A DNA stretch of 64,000 nucleotides from DATDAH01 sp963725155 (GCA_963725155.1 CAVRXU010000005.1:682001-746000), one strand, 5' to 3'; numbered from the stretch's first letter, positions 34,245 through 45,031 are shown. Notes: a model not told the origin generated them from the sequence alone. Made by a program: numbers and translations.

Positions 34245-35918
34245 CTAGGGGGTGGCAGGCGTCGGTCGCCGACGGCGTGTCCGCAGGCGCTCCAGGAGCT
34301 CCATCATCTCCGGCACCCGCAGGGCGACCAGGGCCACGGCGTAGACGATCACTCCGACGACGACGCCCACCAGCGTTCGGACCACGGCCCCTGTCCCGTC
34401 ATTGGCCCCGACGGCCTGGGCCGTGGCCCAGACGGCCACGGCCATGATCCCGGCCGCGGCCGCCATGCGGGTGACGCTGGCCATCGTGCGTCGACCGTCC
34501 AGGCCGCCGACCCGGCGACGCAGGGCACCGAGAGAGAGCACGGCCCCGAACGAGTAGGCGAGGGCGTAGGCGTAGGCCAGGCCCTGCACACCCCAGATCC
34601 CCACGAACGCGAGGGCGGCGACGATGTTCACGCCGTTCTCGGCCAGGTTGAGGAAGAAGGGCGTCCGGGTGTCCTTGAACGCGTAGAAGCCCCGGAGCAC
34701 GAGGAGGTAGACGGAGAACCCGAGCAGGCCCAGCGAGAAGGCCACCAGCACCTCGGCGGTCAGCTCTGACGACCCGCCGCCGAAGGCCCCCCGCTCCAGC
34801 AGCATGGCCACCAGCGGCCGGGCCAGGACGATGTAGCCGACGGCGGCGGGAAGGACGACGAGGGTGAGGAGGCGCAAGCCGAGCCCGAAGCGCTCCCGGA
34901 ACCCCTGGAGGTCGCCGACGGTGGCCAAGCCGGCCAGGTCGGGCATGAAGGTGGTCATGATCGAGACGGCGAAGAGACCGTGGGGGAGCTGGAAGAAGAT
35001 GAAGGCGTAGGTGTAGGCCGACACCGAGCCGGGCCCCTCGCCGTTGGCCAGCGCCAGGACCACGAACAGGGCGATCTGGTTGGCGACGGCGTAGCCGATC
35101 GTCCAGCCCGACAGCCGGGCCACGGTGCGGATGGCGGGGTGGCGCCACGCCGGGTTGAAGCGGATGCGGATGCCGGCGTGGCGAATCGCCGGCCAGAGGG
35201 CGACGGTCATGACGACGATCCCCATCGTGGTGCCGAGGCCGAGGAGCAGGAGCAGGTTCCGGTCGTCGGCCACGTCACCGAGGGAGGTGTCGCTGCCCGC
35301 CAGGGAGGCGAAGGCCAGGAGCACGCTGATGACCACGACGTTGTTGAGGATCGGGGCGTAGGCGGGGGCGAAGAACGAGCGGCGGGCGTTGAGCAGAGCC
35401 GTCCCCAACGTCATCAGGCCGTAGAAGAGGATCTGGGGGAGGAAGAGGCGCAGCATCGGCACCGCCACCTCGGCCTGTGCCGCGGCCGCGGCCGGGGAGA
35501 GGCGCAGGGTGTAGAGGTCCACGATGAACGGGGCGGCCAGCACGGCGACGATGGTCAGCGCGAGCATGGCCAGGACGGCGACGGTGAGCACGGCGTTGGT
35601 GGCGTCCTCATCGCCCTGCTGGTCGTGCTCGACGAAGATCGGGACGAGGCTGGCCGACAGCACGCCGCCGAGCAGCAGCTCGTAGATGATGTTGGGCGTG
35701 GTGTTGGCCAGGTTGTAGGCGTCGCTCAGCGCCGTGGCCCCGAGGGCGAAGGTCAGGGCGCCCACCCGCAGCAGCCCCGACAGGCGGCTGAGGCCGGTGC
35801 CGACCCCCACGACCGCACTGGACCGCACGAGGCGGGCCGTGGTGGTCGTCACCGCGGCTCGGGCGTCGTCAGCCGGCGCCTCGTCGCCCGACGGGGTCTC
35901 GTCGCCGGGGATGCTCAC
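34245..35918 (-). CDS. murJ: lipid II flippase MurJ (MviN family)
   Basis: A 557-residue polytopic protein with about 14 helices. Typical MurJ sequence includes SRLSGLLRVGALTFALGATALSDAYNLANTTPNIIYELLLGG near the start, LFLPQILFYGLMTLGTALLNARRSFFAPAYAPILNN and FKDTRTPFFLN. It carries the acidic N-terminal extension (MSIPGDETPSGDEAPADDA) seen in actinobacteria. It flips lipid II outward for wall synthesis. The start (ATG) overlaps the stop of the preceding coiled-coil gene by 4 bp, so the pair is translationally coupled. Confidence 0.93.
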   Translation of the reverse strand: MSIPGDETPSGDEAPADDARAAVTTTTARLVRSSAVVGVGTGLSRLSGLLRVGALTFALGATALSDAYNLANTTPNIIYELLLGGVLSASLVPIFVEHDQQGDEDATNAVLTVAVLAMLALTIVAVLAAPFIVDLYTLRLSPAAAAAQAEVAVPMLRLFLPQILFYGLMTLGTALLNARRSFFAPAYAPILNNVVVISVLLAFASLAGSDTSLGDVADDRNLLLLLGLGTTMGIVVMTVALWPAIRHAGIRIRFNPAWRHPAIRTVARLSGWTIGYAVANQIALFVVLALANGEGPGSVSAYTYAFIFFQLPHGLFAVSIMTTFMPDLAGLATVGDLQGFRERFGLGLRLLTLVVLPAAVGYIVLARPLVAMLLERGAFGGGSSELTAEVLVAFSLGLLGFSVYLLVLRGFYAFKDTRTPFFLNLAENGVNIVAALAFVGIWGVQGLAYAYALAYSFGAVLSLGALRRRVGGLDGRRTMASVTRMAAAAGIMAVAVWATAQAVGANDGTGAVVRTLVGVVVGVIVYAVALVALRVPEMMELLERLRTRRRRPTPATP

Positions 35919-36670
35919 GCGGTCGGGGAGCTGTCGCCGTCGGCCTCGTCGAGGGCGAGGCGCAAGGCTTCCATCTCCTCGAGGACCTCGTCGACGGTGC
36001 TGTTGACGCCACCCAGCTGGTCGGGGTCGTCGGTCCGGACGGAGAGCTCCAGGGAACGGGCCACGGCTTCGTCGAGGCGGGCGTCGAGGAGGCCGAGCCG
36101 GTCCCGGGTCTCGTTGAGGACCCCGTCGATGCGTTCGGCGGTGGCCAGCTGGGCCCGGAGCGCCTCCGCCGTGCGGTTGAGGCTGTTGTCCTCGGTCGGA
36201 CTGACCTGGGCCACGGCCTCCACGCGTTGCAGCTCCGACAGGATCGACTCCGTGTCGATCTGACGCCGGACGTCTTCGAGGGTCTGGCCCCGCCGGGCCA
36301 CCCGTCCGGCTTCGGCCACCCCCCGCTCCAACTGGGCGCCGATGGTCGTGAGCCGGTCCTGCAGGGGCCCGGCCGCGACACCGGCGGTGGCCTGCCGGAA
36401 GCGGGCCTGGGCGGCGAGGGCCTCCTGCACGGCGTGGCGCCAGGGCTCCCGCAACGAGAACGGATCGACCGGGCCCGGCCCGCGTCGGGCCAGGTGGCGG
36501 CGGGCGACAGGGATGGCCACGGCGATGAGCCAGAACAGGACGGCCAGCGTGATGGCGCCCGTGACCCCCCCACCCACCAGGATCCCCACGGCTGCGCCGC
36601 CGCCGGCGGCCAGGATCGCCGTCGGTCCCATGCCGGCGACTACGGCGTCACGGGCGAGCAGCGGCCACAC
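35915..36670 (-). CDS. membrane-anchored coiled-coil protein, function unknown
   Basis: A 251-residue protein. The N-terminal ~50 residues form two membrane helices (MGPTAILAAGGGAAVGILVGG, AITLAVLFWLIAVAIPVARR). The remaining ~190 residues look like a long coiled coil rich in Ala, Glu, Leu and Arg, with DRLTTIGAQLERGVAEAGRVARRG and NSTVDEVLEEMEALRLALDEA. I do not recognise the family. It is encoded with a VWA lipoprotein upstream and overlaps murJ and so belongs to the envelope cassette; a scaffold role is inferred only from topology. Confidence 0.72.
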   Translation of the reverse strand: MWPLLARDAVVAGMGPTAILAAGGGAAVGILVGGGVTGAITLAVLFWLIAVAIPVARRHLARRGPGPVDPFSLREPWRHAVQEALAAQARFRQATAGVAAGPLQDRLTTIGAQLERGVAEAGRVARRGQTLEDVRRQIDTESILSELQRVEAVAQVSPTEDNSLNRTAEALRAQLATAERIDGVLNETRDRLGLLDARLDEAVARSLELSVRTDDPDQLGGVNSTVDEVLEEMEALRLALDEADGDSSPTA

Positions 36671-36675
36671 GACGA

Positions 36676-38518
36676 TCAGAAGTTGGAGATGACGGCGGCG
36701 AGGACGCGGTCGATGGTGGCCGGGTTCGAGGCGTTGTAGAGGGCGGCGTTGGAGGCCTCGGCGATCTCCTGCAGCGTGTTCAGGTCGGCGTCGGCGCCGT
36801 AGGAGATGGGGAAGACCCGCACGGGCTCGGCCCGCTGGCCTTCGCTGCCCGCGGCCAGCGTGGCCAGGAGCTCGTCGAGCTGGTCGTCGTCGTCCCCGGC
36901 GTCGCCGTCGTCGTTCACCCCGTCGCTGAGGAGCACCACGGCATTGATGCTGGCCGGGTCGTACCCGTCGACGGCGTCGTCGTAGGCCTGTTGGGTGGCG
37001 GTGTAGAGCGGCGTGCCGTTGGTCGGGAAGAGCCCGCTGATCGCCTCCTGCAGGTCGGCCCGGTGTTCTCGGGACATCGGTCCGGGCGCGACGAGGTCGA
37101 CGACCTCGTCGGTGCCGTTGGGGCCGATCTCGGTCGAGAAGACCCGCAGCCCGACCACGTCCCGGTCCGCGAACAGGTCGAGGGCGTTGACCGCCGCCTC
37201 GATGGCCAGGTCCAGCTTCGTCGGCACGGGGTCGTCACCGGCGGGGTCGCCCATGGATCCGGAGATGTCGATGACGAGCAGGACCCGGGCCGGCTTGCGC
37301 TGCTCGTCCCATCGGTCGAGGAGCTCGATCATGACGGGGGGCTCGGGGACCTCCAGCAGGGTCTGGGGCTGGTCGGGGTCGACGCCGTTCTCGGCCGACA
37401 CCGGGTCGCCGATGGCCACCTCCGGGTTGCCGGGCCGGAAGCCGTAGTCCAGGACCCGCTCCTGGTTGTCGGCCTCCTGGACGAACTCGCTGAACAGCTG
37501 GGCCCCCTCGGTCTCCGCATCGCTGACCCACTCGGCGTCGAGGATGAAGAACGGGTTGTCCGAGTAGAGCGTGCCCTCCTCGGGGTAGATGGCCACCAGC
37601 GGGACCCGGGGCGGACGGGGCTCCTCGCCGGGCTGCAGGACGCCGTCGGGGTTGCCCCGGTTGTAGTCGATGACCGACTTCTCCTCGACGGCCACGGCCG
37701 AGGCGTAGGACAGGGAGTTCCCGCGCTGGTCGGCTCGGTACAGGTTGTTGAGGAAGGTCAGCGTGGTGTCGCCGTAGTGGACGACGGCGGACTCGACCCC
37801 GGTCGCGAAGTCGATGACGTCCTGCTGGGCCAGGTCCTCGGTGGTCAGGCCTTCGGTCTTGCCGGTGGCGGCGTAGCTCTGGGCGATGAGGGCCGACAGG
37901 CCACTGGTGGAGAAGTTGGGGTTGGTCTTGCCGAGCCGGAACGGGCCCCACTCCGGGTGGCCGAAGGCGGCCCAGCCCTCACGCGCTGGTGGACAGCTCC
38001 AGGATGTCGGCGTAGCCGATCGGCTCGTCGGGCCAGCCCAGGGCCTCGGCCATCGGCTGGGGCATGGCGATGACCAGTGGCGTGAGCATGAACGGCGTGC
38101 CTTCGCCGGCGATGGGCGGGTCGCCTTGTTCGGTCAGGCGCTGGTCGAGGATGGCGCCCCAGGCGCTGGAGGCTGGTGACCACACGACAGGCCGGGGTCC
38201 TTCGGCCTCCTCGTCCCAACCCTCGGTCAGCAGGGTCGCCCCGAGGCCGGAGGACTTGGACTGCGGGCGGACGAACACGCACTCACCGTCGACCTCGGCC
38301 TCATCGGAGGCGTTGAAGGTGCGGGCCAGGTCGGTCAGCAGGTCGATCTTCTCGGGGGAGACGGAGAGGTCGACCACGAGGCAGTCGCCGGGATCCCCGA
38401 GCACGTCCTCGATGGTCGTGTCGGCGCTGGCCGAGCTGGCGTCGTCGCCGCCACTGCTGGAGCAGGCCGCGCCGGCCATGGCCAGGGTGACCAACAGGAC
38501 GAGGACCGACTTCCTCAC
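36676..38518 (-). CDS. lipoprotein with substrate-binding-like and VWA domains, one frameshift
   Basis: Full length would be about 613 residues. The first frame (38518-37979) has a lipobox (AMAGAACSSSGG) and a periplasmic substrate-binding-like domain (DLSVSPEKIDLLTDLARTFN, SSAWGAILDQRL). It stops after ELSTSA, but at once another frame reads EGWAAFGHPEWGPFRLGKTNPNF, typical of the same fold, and continues to 36676. A one- or two-base error near 37979 explains this. The C-terminal ~230 residues are a VWA domain with MIDAS residues DISGSMGD, Thr in NGTPLYTA and LLSDGVND. SBP-VWA hybrids are mostly uncharacterised. It stands between a second SBP-like protein and the coiled-coil gene. Confidence 0.8.
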
Positions 38519-39489
38519 GCGTTCTCCCAGGCCGAACGTAGGGCGTCGAGCACCCCAGCCGACGGCAGTGGTTCGCCTGCCGCGTCGGACTCCCAGCCGG
38601 CCTCGGCCAACGCCGCATCCAGGGTGTCAGCGTCGATGAGCTCGCCGGCGTCGACGCCGCGACGGGGGGCGAGGACCACGGACGCCCGGAACATGGGTGC
38701 AGGGTAGAAGATGGTCAGGTCCTCACCCTGGGCGGTCCCGGCCACGGCCTCGGCCTCGATGCCCAGCGCCCCGACGGCGCCGAAGGCGGCTCGGCCCTGC
38801 TGGACCAGCTTCAGGAGCGCCGTGCCCGCCGTGCGGGTGGGCACGGCATCCTCGAGGTCGCCCAGCCACCGGTCGTCGATGTCCTGGCCGGCGAAGCCGG
38901 GATCGTCGAGGTGGGCGGCCATCGCCTGAGCCAGGACGAGGAGCCCGGTGGCGCTGGTGTCCGGAGCGTCGTAGCCGGGCTTCACCTGTCCCCAGCTGCT
39001 CTCGCCGCCGTGGTCGGCCCACGGTTCGCCCGCGGCGTCGCCCAGGCAGGCCCAGTCGACGTCGGGGCAGTCCGCTTCGAGGGCGGCTGCCCGGTCGGCG
39101 AAGGCCACGAGGGCCAGGCCGCTCGAACGGTCGGTGGCCATGCTGTCGCCGAAGAGGGCACTCCCCGTGGCGAACTCCCGGCGCTCGTCGACCTGCTGGG
39201 GGAACGGGTCCAGCGTCAGCCAGCCGTCGGCATCCAGCTCGGCGTCGACGGCGCCGAGCCGGTCCACGGTCTCACCCACGGGCTCGATGGTCACGTCGGC
39301 CGCACCGTCCCGTTCGAGGGCTTCGCAGACGTCGGCCAGTTCCTCGGCGCACACCAGGGTGGGCACGTCGCCGTCCCCGCCCTCCCCGGAGGCTTGACCC
39401 CCGTCGTCGTCGCCGTCGATGAGCGAGCGGACGAGGAGGGCCAAGGCCACCATGAGGACGGCACCCAGCACCGCGAGGACCCGTCGCAT
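38515..39489 (-). CDS. membrane-anchored substrate-binding-like protein, function unknown
   Basis: A 324-residue protein with an N-terminal membrane anchor (RVLAVLGAVLMVALALLVRSLI), a short acidic Gly-rich linker and a domain reminiscent of solute-binding proteins (VPTLVCAEELADVCEAL, DGWLTLDPFPQQVDERREF, GQVKPGYDAPDTSATGLLVLAQAMAAHL). No transporter genes adjoin it. Its stop overlaps the start of the VWA lipoprotein by 4 bp, so the two are coupled and probably act together outside the membrane. It is the first gene of the cassette that ends with pspA, divergent from proA with 53 bp between. Confidence 0.72.
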   Translation of the reverse strand: MRRVLAVLGAVLMVALALLVRSLIDGDDDGGQASGEGGDGDVPTLVCAEELADVCEALERDGAADVTIEPVGETVDRLGAVDAELDADGWLTLDPFPQQVDERREFATGSALFGDSMATDRSSGLALVAFADRAAALEADCPDVDWACLGDAAGEPWADHGGESSWGQVKPGYDAPDTSATGLLVLAQAMAAHLDDPGFAGQDIDDRWLGDLEDAVPTRTAGTALLKLVQQGRAAFGAVGALGIEAEAVAGTAQGEDLTIFYPAPMFRASVVLAPRRGVDAGELIDADTLDAALAEAGWESDAAGEPLPSAGVLDALRSAWENA

Positions 39490-39529
39490 CTGGGGGCTGA
39501 GTCTATGGAGCCGCCCCCGATGGCCCCGG

Positions 39530-39535
39530 TAGCCT
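39530..39535 (+). promoter_or_regulatory. putative -10 box of proA (TAGCCT)
   Basis: TAGCCT ends 7 nt before the proA GTG at 39543, in the gap divergent from the envelope cassette; another leaderless-type start. Confidence 0.35.
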
Positions 39536-39542
39536 CCCCGCC

Positions 39543-40788
39543 GTGAGCGCCACCGTCGCCGAACTGGGTCTGCGGGCCAAGGCGGCCAGTCGGGCCCTGG
39601 CCCGGGCGTCGAGCGCAGCCAAGGATGCCGCCCTCCTGGCCGCCGCCGACCTGTTGGTCGCGCGGAGCCAGGAGATCCTCGACGCCAACGCCGTTGACGT
39701 GGCCCGGGCCGAGGCCGACGGCGTGAGCTCGACGGTCATCGACCGTCTCCGGCTCAGCCCCGCCCGCATCGACGCGATGGCCGCCGGCCTGCGGCAGGTG
39801 GCGGCGCTGGCCGACCCGGTGGGCGAGGTCGCTCGACGGCTGGACGCGCCCCAACGGCCTGCGCATCCAGCGGGTCCGGGTCCCGCTCGGGGTCGTGGCC
39901 ATCATCTACGAGAACCGGCCCAACGTGACCAGCGACGCGGCGGGCCTGTGCCTGAAGGCGGGCAACGCCGCCTTCCTCCGGGGCTCCTCGGGGGCGATCG
40001 ACTCCAACGTCGCCATCGCCGCCGTCCTGCGGGAGGGGATGGCCAAGGCCGGCCTGCCCGCGGACGCGGTCGTGCTCGTCGAGGACACCAGCCGGGAGGC
40101 GGCCGTCGAGTTCATGCGGCAGCGCGACTCGATCGACTGCCTGATCCCCCGGGGCGGGCCGTCGCTCATCCAGTCGATCCTGGACAACGCCACCGTCCCG
40201 TACGTGATCGACGGGGACGGCAACTGCCACGTCTACGTCGACGAGGCCGCCGACCTCGACATGGCCCAGGCGATCATCGTGAACGCCAAGACCCAGCGGC
40301 CCTCGGTCTGCAACGCCACCGAGACGCTCCTGGTGCACGCCGCCGTGGCCGACCGGTTCCTCCCCGAGGCCGCCGCCGCGCTCGAGGGCGTCGAGCTGGT
40401 GGGCGACGCACGGGTGCGAGCCCTCCTGCCGACCGCGGGCGAGGCCGCCGAGGACGACTGGGCCCCGGAGTTCCTCGACCTCAAGCTGGCGGTCCGGATC
40501 GTGGACGACCTCGACGAGGCCATCGCCCACATCACCCGCTACGGGTCCGGACACAGCGAGGCGATCGTCACCGACTCGCTGGCTGCCGCCGATCGGTTCT
40601 GCCAGGAGGTCGACGCCGCCGCCGTCTTGGTCAACGCCTCGACCCGCTTCGTCGACGGCGAGGAGTTCGGGTTCGGCGCCGAGATCGGCATCTCCACCCA
40701 GAAGCTCCACGCCCGGGGCCCCATGGGTCTCCGCGAGCTGACCACCGGCAAGTACGTGGTTCGGGGGACCGGGCAGATCCGCGGGTGA
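39543..40788 (+). CDS. proA: gamma-glutamyl phosphate reductase, one frameshift
   Basis: The second enzyme of proline synthesis, reducing glutamyl 5-phosphate with NADPH. The first frame reads from the GTG (SATVAELGLRAKAASRALA) to DPVGEV; the conserved continuation LDGWTRPNGLRIQRVRVPLG is one frame away. Deleting the G at 39831 (GTC-G-CTCGAC) restores the family motif GEVLDGWTRPNGL, so a one-base insertion in the sequence is likely. After it come VVAIIYENRPNVTSDAAGLCLKAGNA, the catalytic-Cys region PSVCNATETLLVH and EEFGFGAEIGISTQKLHARGPMGL. The length without the extra base is about 414 residues, normal for ProA. Confidence 0.92.
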
Positions 40789-40804
40789 GCCCGCGGGGGA
40801 TTCT

Positions 40805-40822
40805 CTTGACCGAGCGGTCAAG
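40805..40822. promoter_or_regulatory. perfect inverted repeat, candidate operator of the MoxR-CoxE genes
   Basis: CTTGACCG-AG-CGGTCAAG is an 18-bp palindrome with 8-bp arms and a 2-bp centre, the size and symmetry of a TetR/AcrR-type operator. Its left arm contains a possible -35 (TTGACC, 40806-40811). It lies 20 bp before the MoxR ATG and after proA, so it probably controls the downstream pair. The regulator is not identified. Confidence 0.55.
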
Positions 40823-40830
40823 GGGGCCGG

Positions 40831-40836
40831 TAGGCT
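40831..40836 (+). promoter_or_regulatory. putative -10 box of the MoxR gene (TAGGCT)
   Basis: TAGGCT is 19 bp from the TTGACC inside the palindrome and ends 6 nt before the ATG, so a repressor on the palindrome would cover the promoter. Confidence 0.4.
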
Positions 40837-40842
40837 CGCCCC

Positions 40843-41753
40843 ATGACGTATCGCTTCGACGCCGTGGACGAGGTCCGCGAGGGGCTGCGCAAGGTCGACT
40901 ACCTGGCCGACGAGGGCATCGCCGGGGTCGTGTACCTGGCCGACCGGCTGCAGAAGCCGATCCTGGTGGAGGGCCCGCCGGCACGGGCAAGACCCAGCTG
41001 GCCAAGTCCGTGGCCGAGATGACCGGCGCCCGCCTCATCCGCCTGCAGTGCTACGAGGGACTCGACGAGGCCAAGGCGCTCTACGAGTGGAACTACAAGA
41101 AGCAGCTGCTGCGCATCCAGGCCGAGCGCAACAGCGAGGGCACCTGGAACGAGATCGAGGACGACATCTTCTCCGACGAGTTCCTGCTCGAGCCGCCCGC
41201 TGCTCGAGGCCATTCGCTCGCCGACGATCCCGTCGTGCTCCTCATCGACGAGGTCGATCGGGTCGAGGTCGAGACCGAGGCCTTGCTGCTCGAGATCCTG
41301 TCCGACTACCAGGTGTCGATCCCCGAGCTGGGCACCGTCGTGGCCACGCAGATCCCGCTGGTGTTCCTCACGTCCAACAACACCCGTGAGCTGTCCGAGG
41401 CCCTGAAGCGCCGCTGCCTCTTCCTGCACATCGACTACCCCGACCTGGAGCGGGAGAAGGAGATCGTGCTGACCAAGGTGCCGGACATCAGCGAGAACCT
41501 GGCCGACCAGGTCGCCCGCATCGTGCGCTCGATCCGCCAGCTCGAGCTGAAGAAGGCGCCGTCGGTCTCCGAGACCCTCGACTGGGCCCGCACGCTGGTG
41601 CCTCCTGGGCGTCGAACAGGTCGACGAGCAGCAGGCCACCGAGACGATCAACATCCTGCTCAAGTACCAGGCGACATCGCCAAGGCCGTCAAGGAGTTCG
41701 GCGGCGACGGCCAGGCCTGGGTCCGGGGCGGCCAGGCACCGAGCCGCTCATGA
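40843..41753 (+). CDS. MoxR-family AAA+ ATPase with several indels
   Basis: About 300 residues starting MTYRFDAVDEVREGLRKVDY. Walker A is broken by a missing G at about 40981: ILVEGPP then, in the next frame, GTGKTQLAKSVAEMTGARL. Walker B is VVLLIDEVDRVEVETEALLLE; sensor LTSNNTRELSEALKRRCLF follows. Two stretches (41193-41222 and 41602-41672) read as unconserved residues between an extra base and a missing base; the alternate frame gives ERPLLEAIRSP and VLLGVEQVDEQQATETINIL. MoxR ATPases act as metal-insertion or assembly chaperones with a VWA partner, encoded next; the stop overlaps that ATG. Confidence 0.88.
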
Positions 41754-43239
41754 CCACTGCGCCTCCCACCGACGGCGCGGCACCGGCGACCACCGGTGAC
41801 GCGCTGCTCGATCTGCTCAACGGCTTCATCGTCGAGCTGCGGGAGGCCGGGCTGCCGGTCAGCCTGACCGAGAACCTCGACGCCATGCAGGCCGTCACGC
41901 CACATCCCCCTCGAGGACCGCGAGGCGTTCAAGTACGCCCTCGCGGCCACGCTGGTGAAGAACAACGCCCACTGGCGGGCCTTCGAGACGGTCTTCGAGG
42001 TCTACTTCTCGCTCCGCGGGGCCGCAGTACCGGATCGTCGACGACGACGGTGAGCCACTGTCGGACGAGGAACTGGCCGAGATGGGGGAGATGGCCGGGG
42101 CGCAGGGGGGCCAAGGCGGTGCCGGCGAGGCCATGTCGCCCGAGGAGCTGGCCGAGATGCTCTACCAGGCGCTCATGGACGGCGACGAGGCCCTCATGCG
42201 GGCCCTGGCCCGCCAGTCCGTGAGCCGCTTCGCCGGCATGGAGCCGGGCCGGCCCGTCGGCGGCACCTACTACCTCTACCGCACCCTGCGGAACCTCGAT
42301 CTCGACGGCGTGCTCGACCGGCTCATGGAGCAGGCCCAGCAGGCCGCCCCCGAGCCGCTGACCCCGCTGGAGGAGCGGCTCGAGCAGGACGAGTACGAGA
42401 CCCGGATCGACCAGCTGAAGAAGGAGATCGAGGCCGAGATCCGACGTCGCCTGGTCGCCGACCGGGGCGTCGAGGCCATGGCCAAGACGCTGCGCAAGCC
42501 GTTGCCCGAGGACGTCGACTTCATGCACGCCAGCCGGGAGGAGATGGCCGACCTGCGCAAGGCCATCTACCCGCTGACCCGCAAGCTGGCCGTGCGCCTG
42601 ACCCGCAAGCGCCGCCACGGTCGCAAGGGGCCGCTGGACTTCCGCAACACCGTCCGGCACTCGCTGAGCTACGGCGGGGTGCCGGCGGAGCCGAAGTTCC
42701 GGTACCCGAAGCCGTCCAAGCCGGAGATCTTCGTCATCGCCGACATCTCGGGCTCGGTCGCGGCCTTCGCCCGGTTCACGCTGCACCTCGTCTATGCCAT
42801 CAGCAACCAGTTCTCGAAGGTGCGGGCCTTCGTGTTCATCGACGGCATCGACGAGGTGACCCGGTTCTTCGAGGGCGTCGAGGACATCGGCGACGCCATC
42901 CACCGCGTGAACACCGAAGCCGACGTGGTCTGGGTCGACGGCCACTCCGACTACGGCCACGCCTTCGAGGTGTTCTGGAGCACCTACGGCAAGGAGATCG
43001 GGCCCAAGACCACGGTCCTGATCCTGGGCGACGCCCGCAACAACTACCACGCCTCGCAGTCCTGGGTCATCAAGGAGATCCAGCACAAGGCCCGTCACGT
43101 CTACTGGCTGAACCCCGAGCCCCGCTCCTACTGGGACACCGGCGACTCGATCGTGGGGGAGTACAGCATCCACACCGACGGCGCCTTCGAGTGCCGCAAC
43201 CTCCGCCAGCTCGAGACGTTCGTCGAAAAGCTGGCCTAG
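41750..43239 (+). CDS. CoxE-like VWA-domain protein, two indels
   Basis: About 495 residues. The start MTTAPPTDGAAPATTGDALL through NGFIVELREAGLPVSLTENLDAM is the usual CoxE N-terminus. Extra bases near 41901 and 42019 break the frame; reading across them gives HIPLEDREAFKYALAATLVKNN and SLRGPQYRIVDDDGEPLSDEE. From 42082 on the frame is clean. The C-terminal VWA domain has MIDAS DISGSVAAFARFTLHLVYAI and VDGHSDYGHAF. CoxE proteins pair with MoxR ATPases, as here, in maturation of molybdenum-copper CO dehydrogenase or other complexes. No cox structural genes are in the window, so the client is unknown. Confidence 0.85.
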
Positions 43240-43404
43240 TGCCGCCTGGTCGTCGGCGTGGCCGTTCCGCCACACGATGTAGCGGCGGATCATCCCCGCT
43301 GGCTCGAGGGGTGAGGGGTGGTCGGTGCCGTGGAGGGCGATGTACCCCAGCGCGGTGACGATGTCGAGAATGCGGGGCCTGCTCCGTCCCAGGGGTGCAT
43401 CCGG
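43240..43404 (-). pseudogene. C-terminal remnant of an IS630-family transposase
   Basis: On the minus strand 55 codons, with almost all G or C at the third position, read RPRILDIVTALGYIALHGTD, then HPSPLEPAGMIRRYIVWRNGHADDQ. This resembles the C-terminus of actinobacterial IS630 transposases (ALRYFALDGTDH ... MIRRYIxWRNRHA) as I recall them. No start, DDE catalytic residues or inverted repeats are present, and the frame runs directly into the antisense of coxE. The family is recalled without a database check. Confidence 0.6.
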
Positions 43405-43437
43405 CCGCCAGGGCCGACGTCACACAAGGAGAACACC

Positions 43438-43841
43438 ATGGCCAAGTACCTGTTGCTCAAGCACTACCGAGGGGCGCCAGAGCCCGTCAACGGTGTGCCG
43501 ATGGACCAGTGGAAGCCCGACGAGGTCGAGGCCCACATCGGGTTCATGAACGACTTCGCCGCTCGGCTCGAGAGCAGCGGCGAGTTCATCGACGGACAGG
43601 CGCTGTCGCCCGACGGCGTGTGGGTCCGCTACGACGGGGAGGGGCGGCCGCCGGTGACCGACGGCCCGTTCGCCGAGACGAAGGACTTGATCGCGGGATG
43701 GATGGTGATCGACGTCGACAGCTACGAGCGAGCGATCGAGCTCGCCGGCGAGCTGTCGGCCGCACCCGGGGCCGGCGGCGAACCGATCCACGAATGGCTG
43801 GAGGTCCGCCCCTTCCTCACCGCGCCGCCCAACGTCACCCC

Positions 43842-43845
<4 letters not shown>
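43438..43845 (+). CDS. DGPF-domain (YCII-related) protein
   Basis: A 135-residue protein with the DGPF signature (VTDGPFAETKDLIAGWMVIDV) and a YCII-like ferredoxin fold beginning KYLLLKHYRGAPEPVNG. A clear ribosome binding site (AAGGAG at about 43426) precedes the ATG, unlike the leaderless starts nearby. Such proteins are encoded beside ECF42 sigma factors, which is the next gene here, overlapping by 4 bp. Their biochemical role is unresolved; they may be targets of the sigma factor. Confidence 0.9.
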
Positions 43846-44995
<1,150 letters not shown>

Positions 44996-44999
<4 letters not shown>

Positions 45000-45023
45000 C
45001 CGCGACGCGGCACTGGCTAGCGT
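44996..45023 (+). promoter_or_regulatory. putative promoter of the YjbR-like gene (CTGACC, 16 bp, TAGCGT)
   Basis: CTGACC at 44996-45001 overlaps the sigma-factor stop; TAGCGT at 45018-45023 ends 8 nt before the ATG. A weak but well-spaced candidate. Confidence 0.3.
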
Positions 45024-45031
45024 CGGTGGCC

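Noticed and set aside
37235..37951. A 238-residue frame overlapping the VWA lipoprotein
   Set aside because: It is an out-of-frame reading rich in Arg, Pro and Gln; the adjacent frame holds conserved SBP and VWA sequence.
39543..41753. An apparent 736-residue ProA-MoxR fusion
   Set aside because: It comes from the ProA frame being shifted by one extra base and running out of frame until the MoxR sequence, itself shifted, falls into the same frame. The middle is Arg/Gly-rich nonsense.
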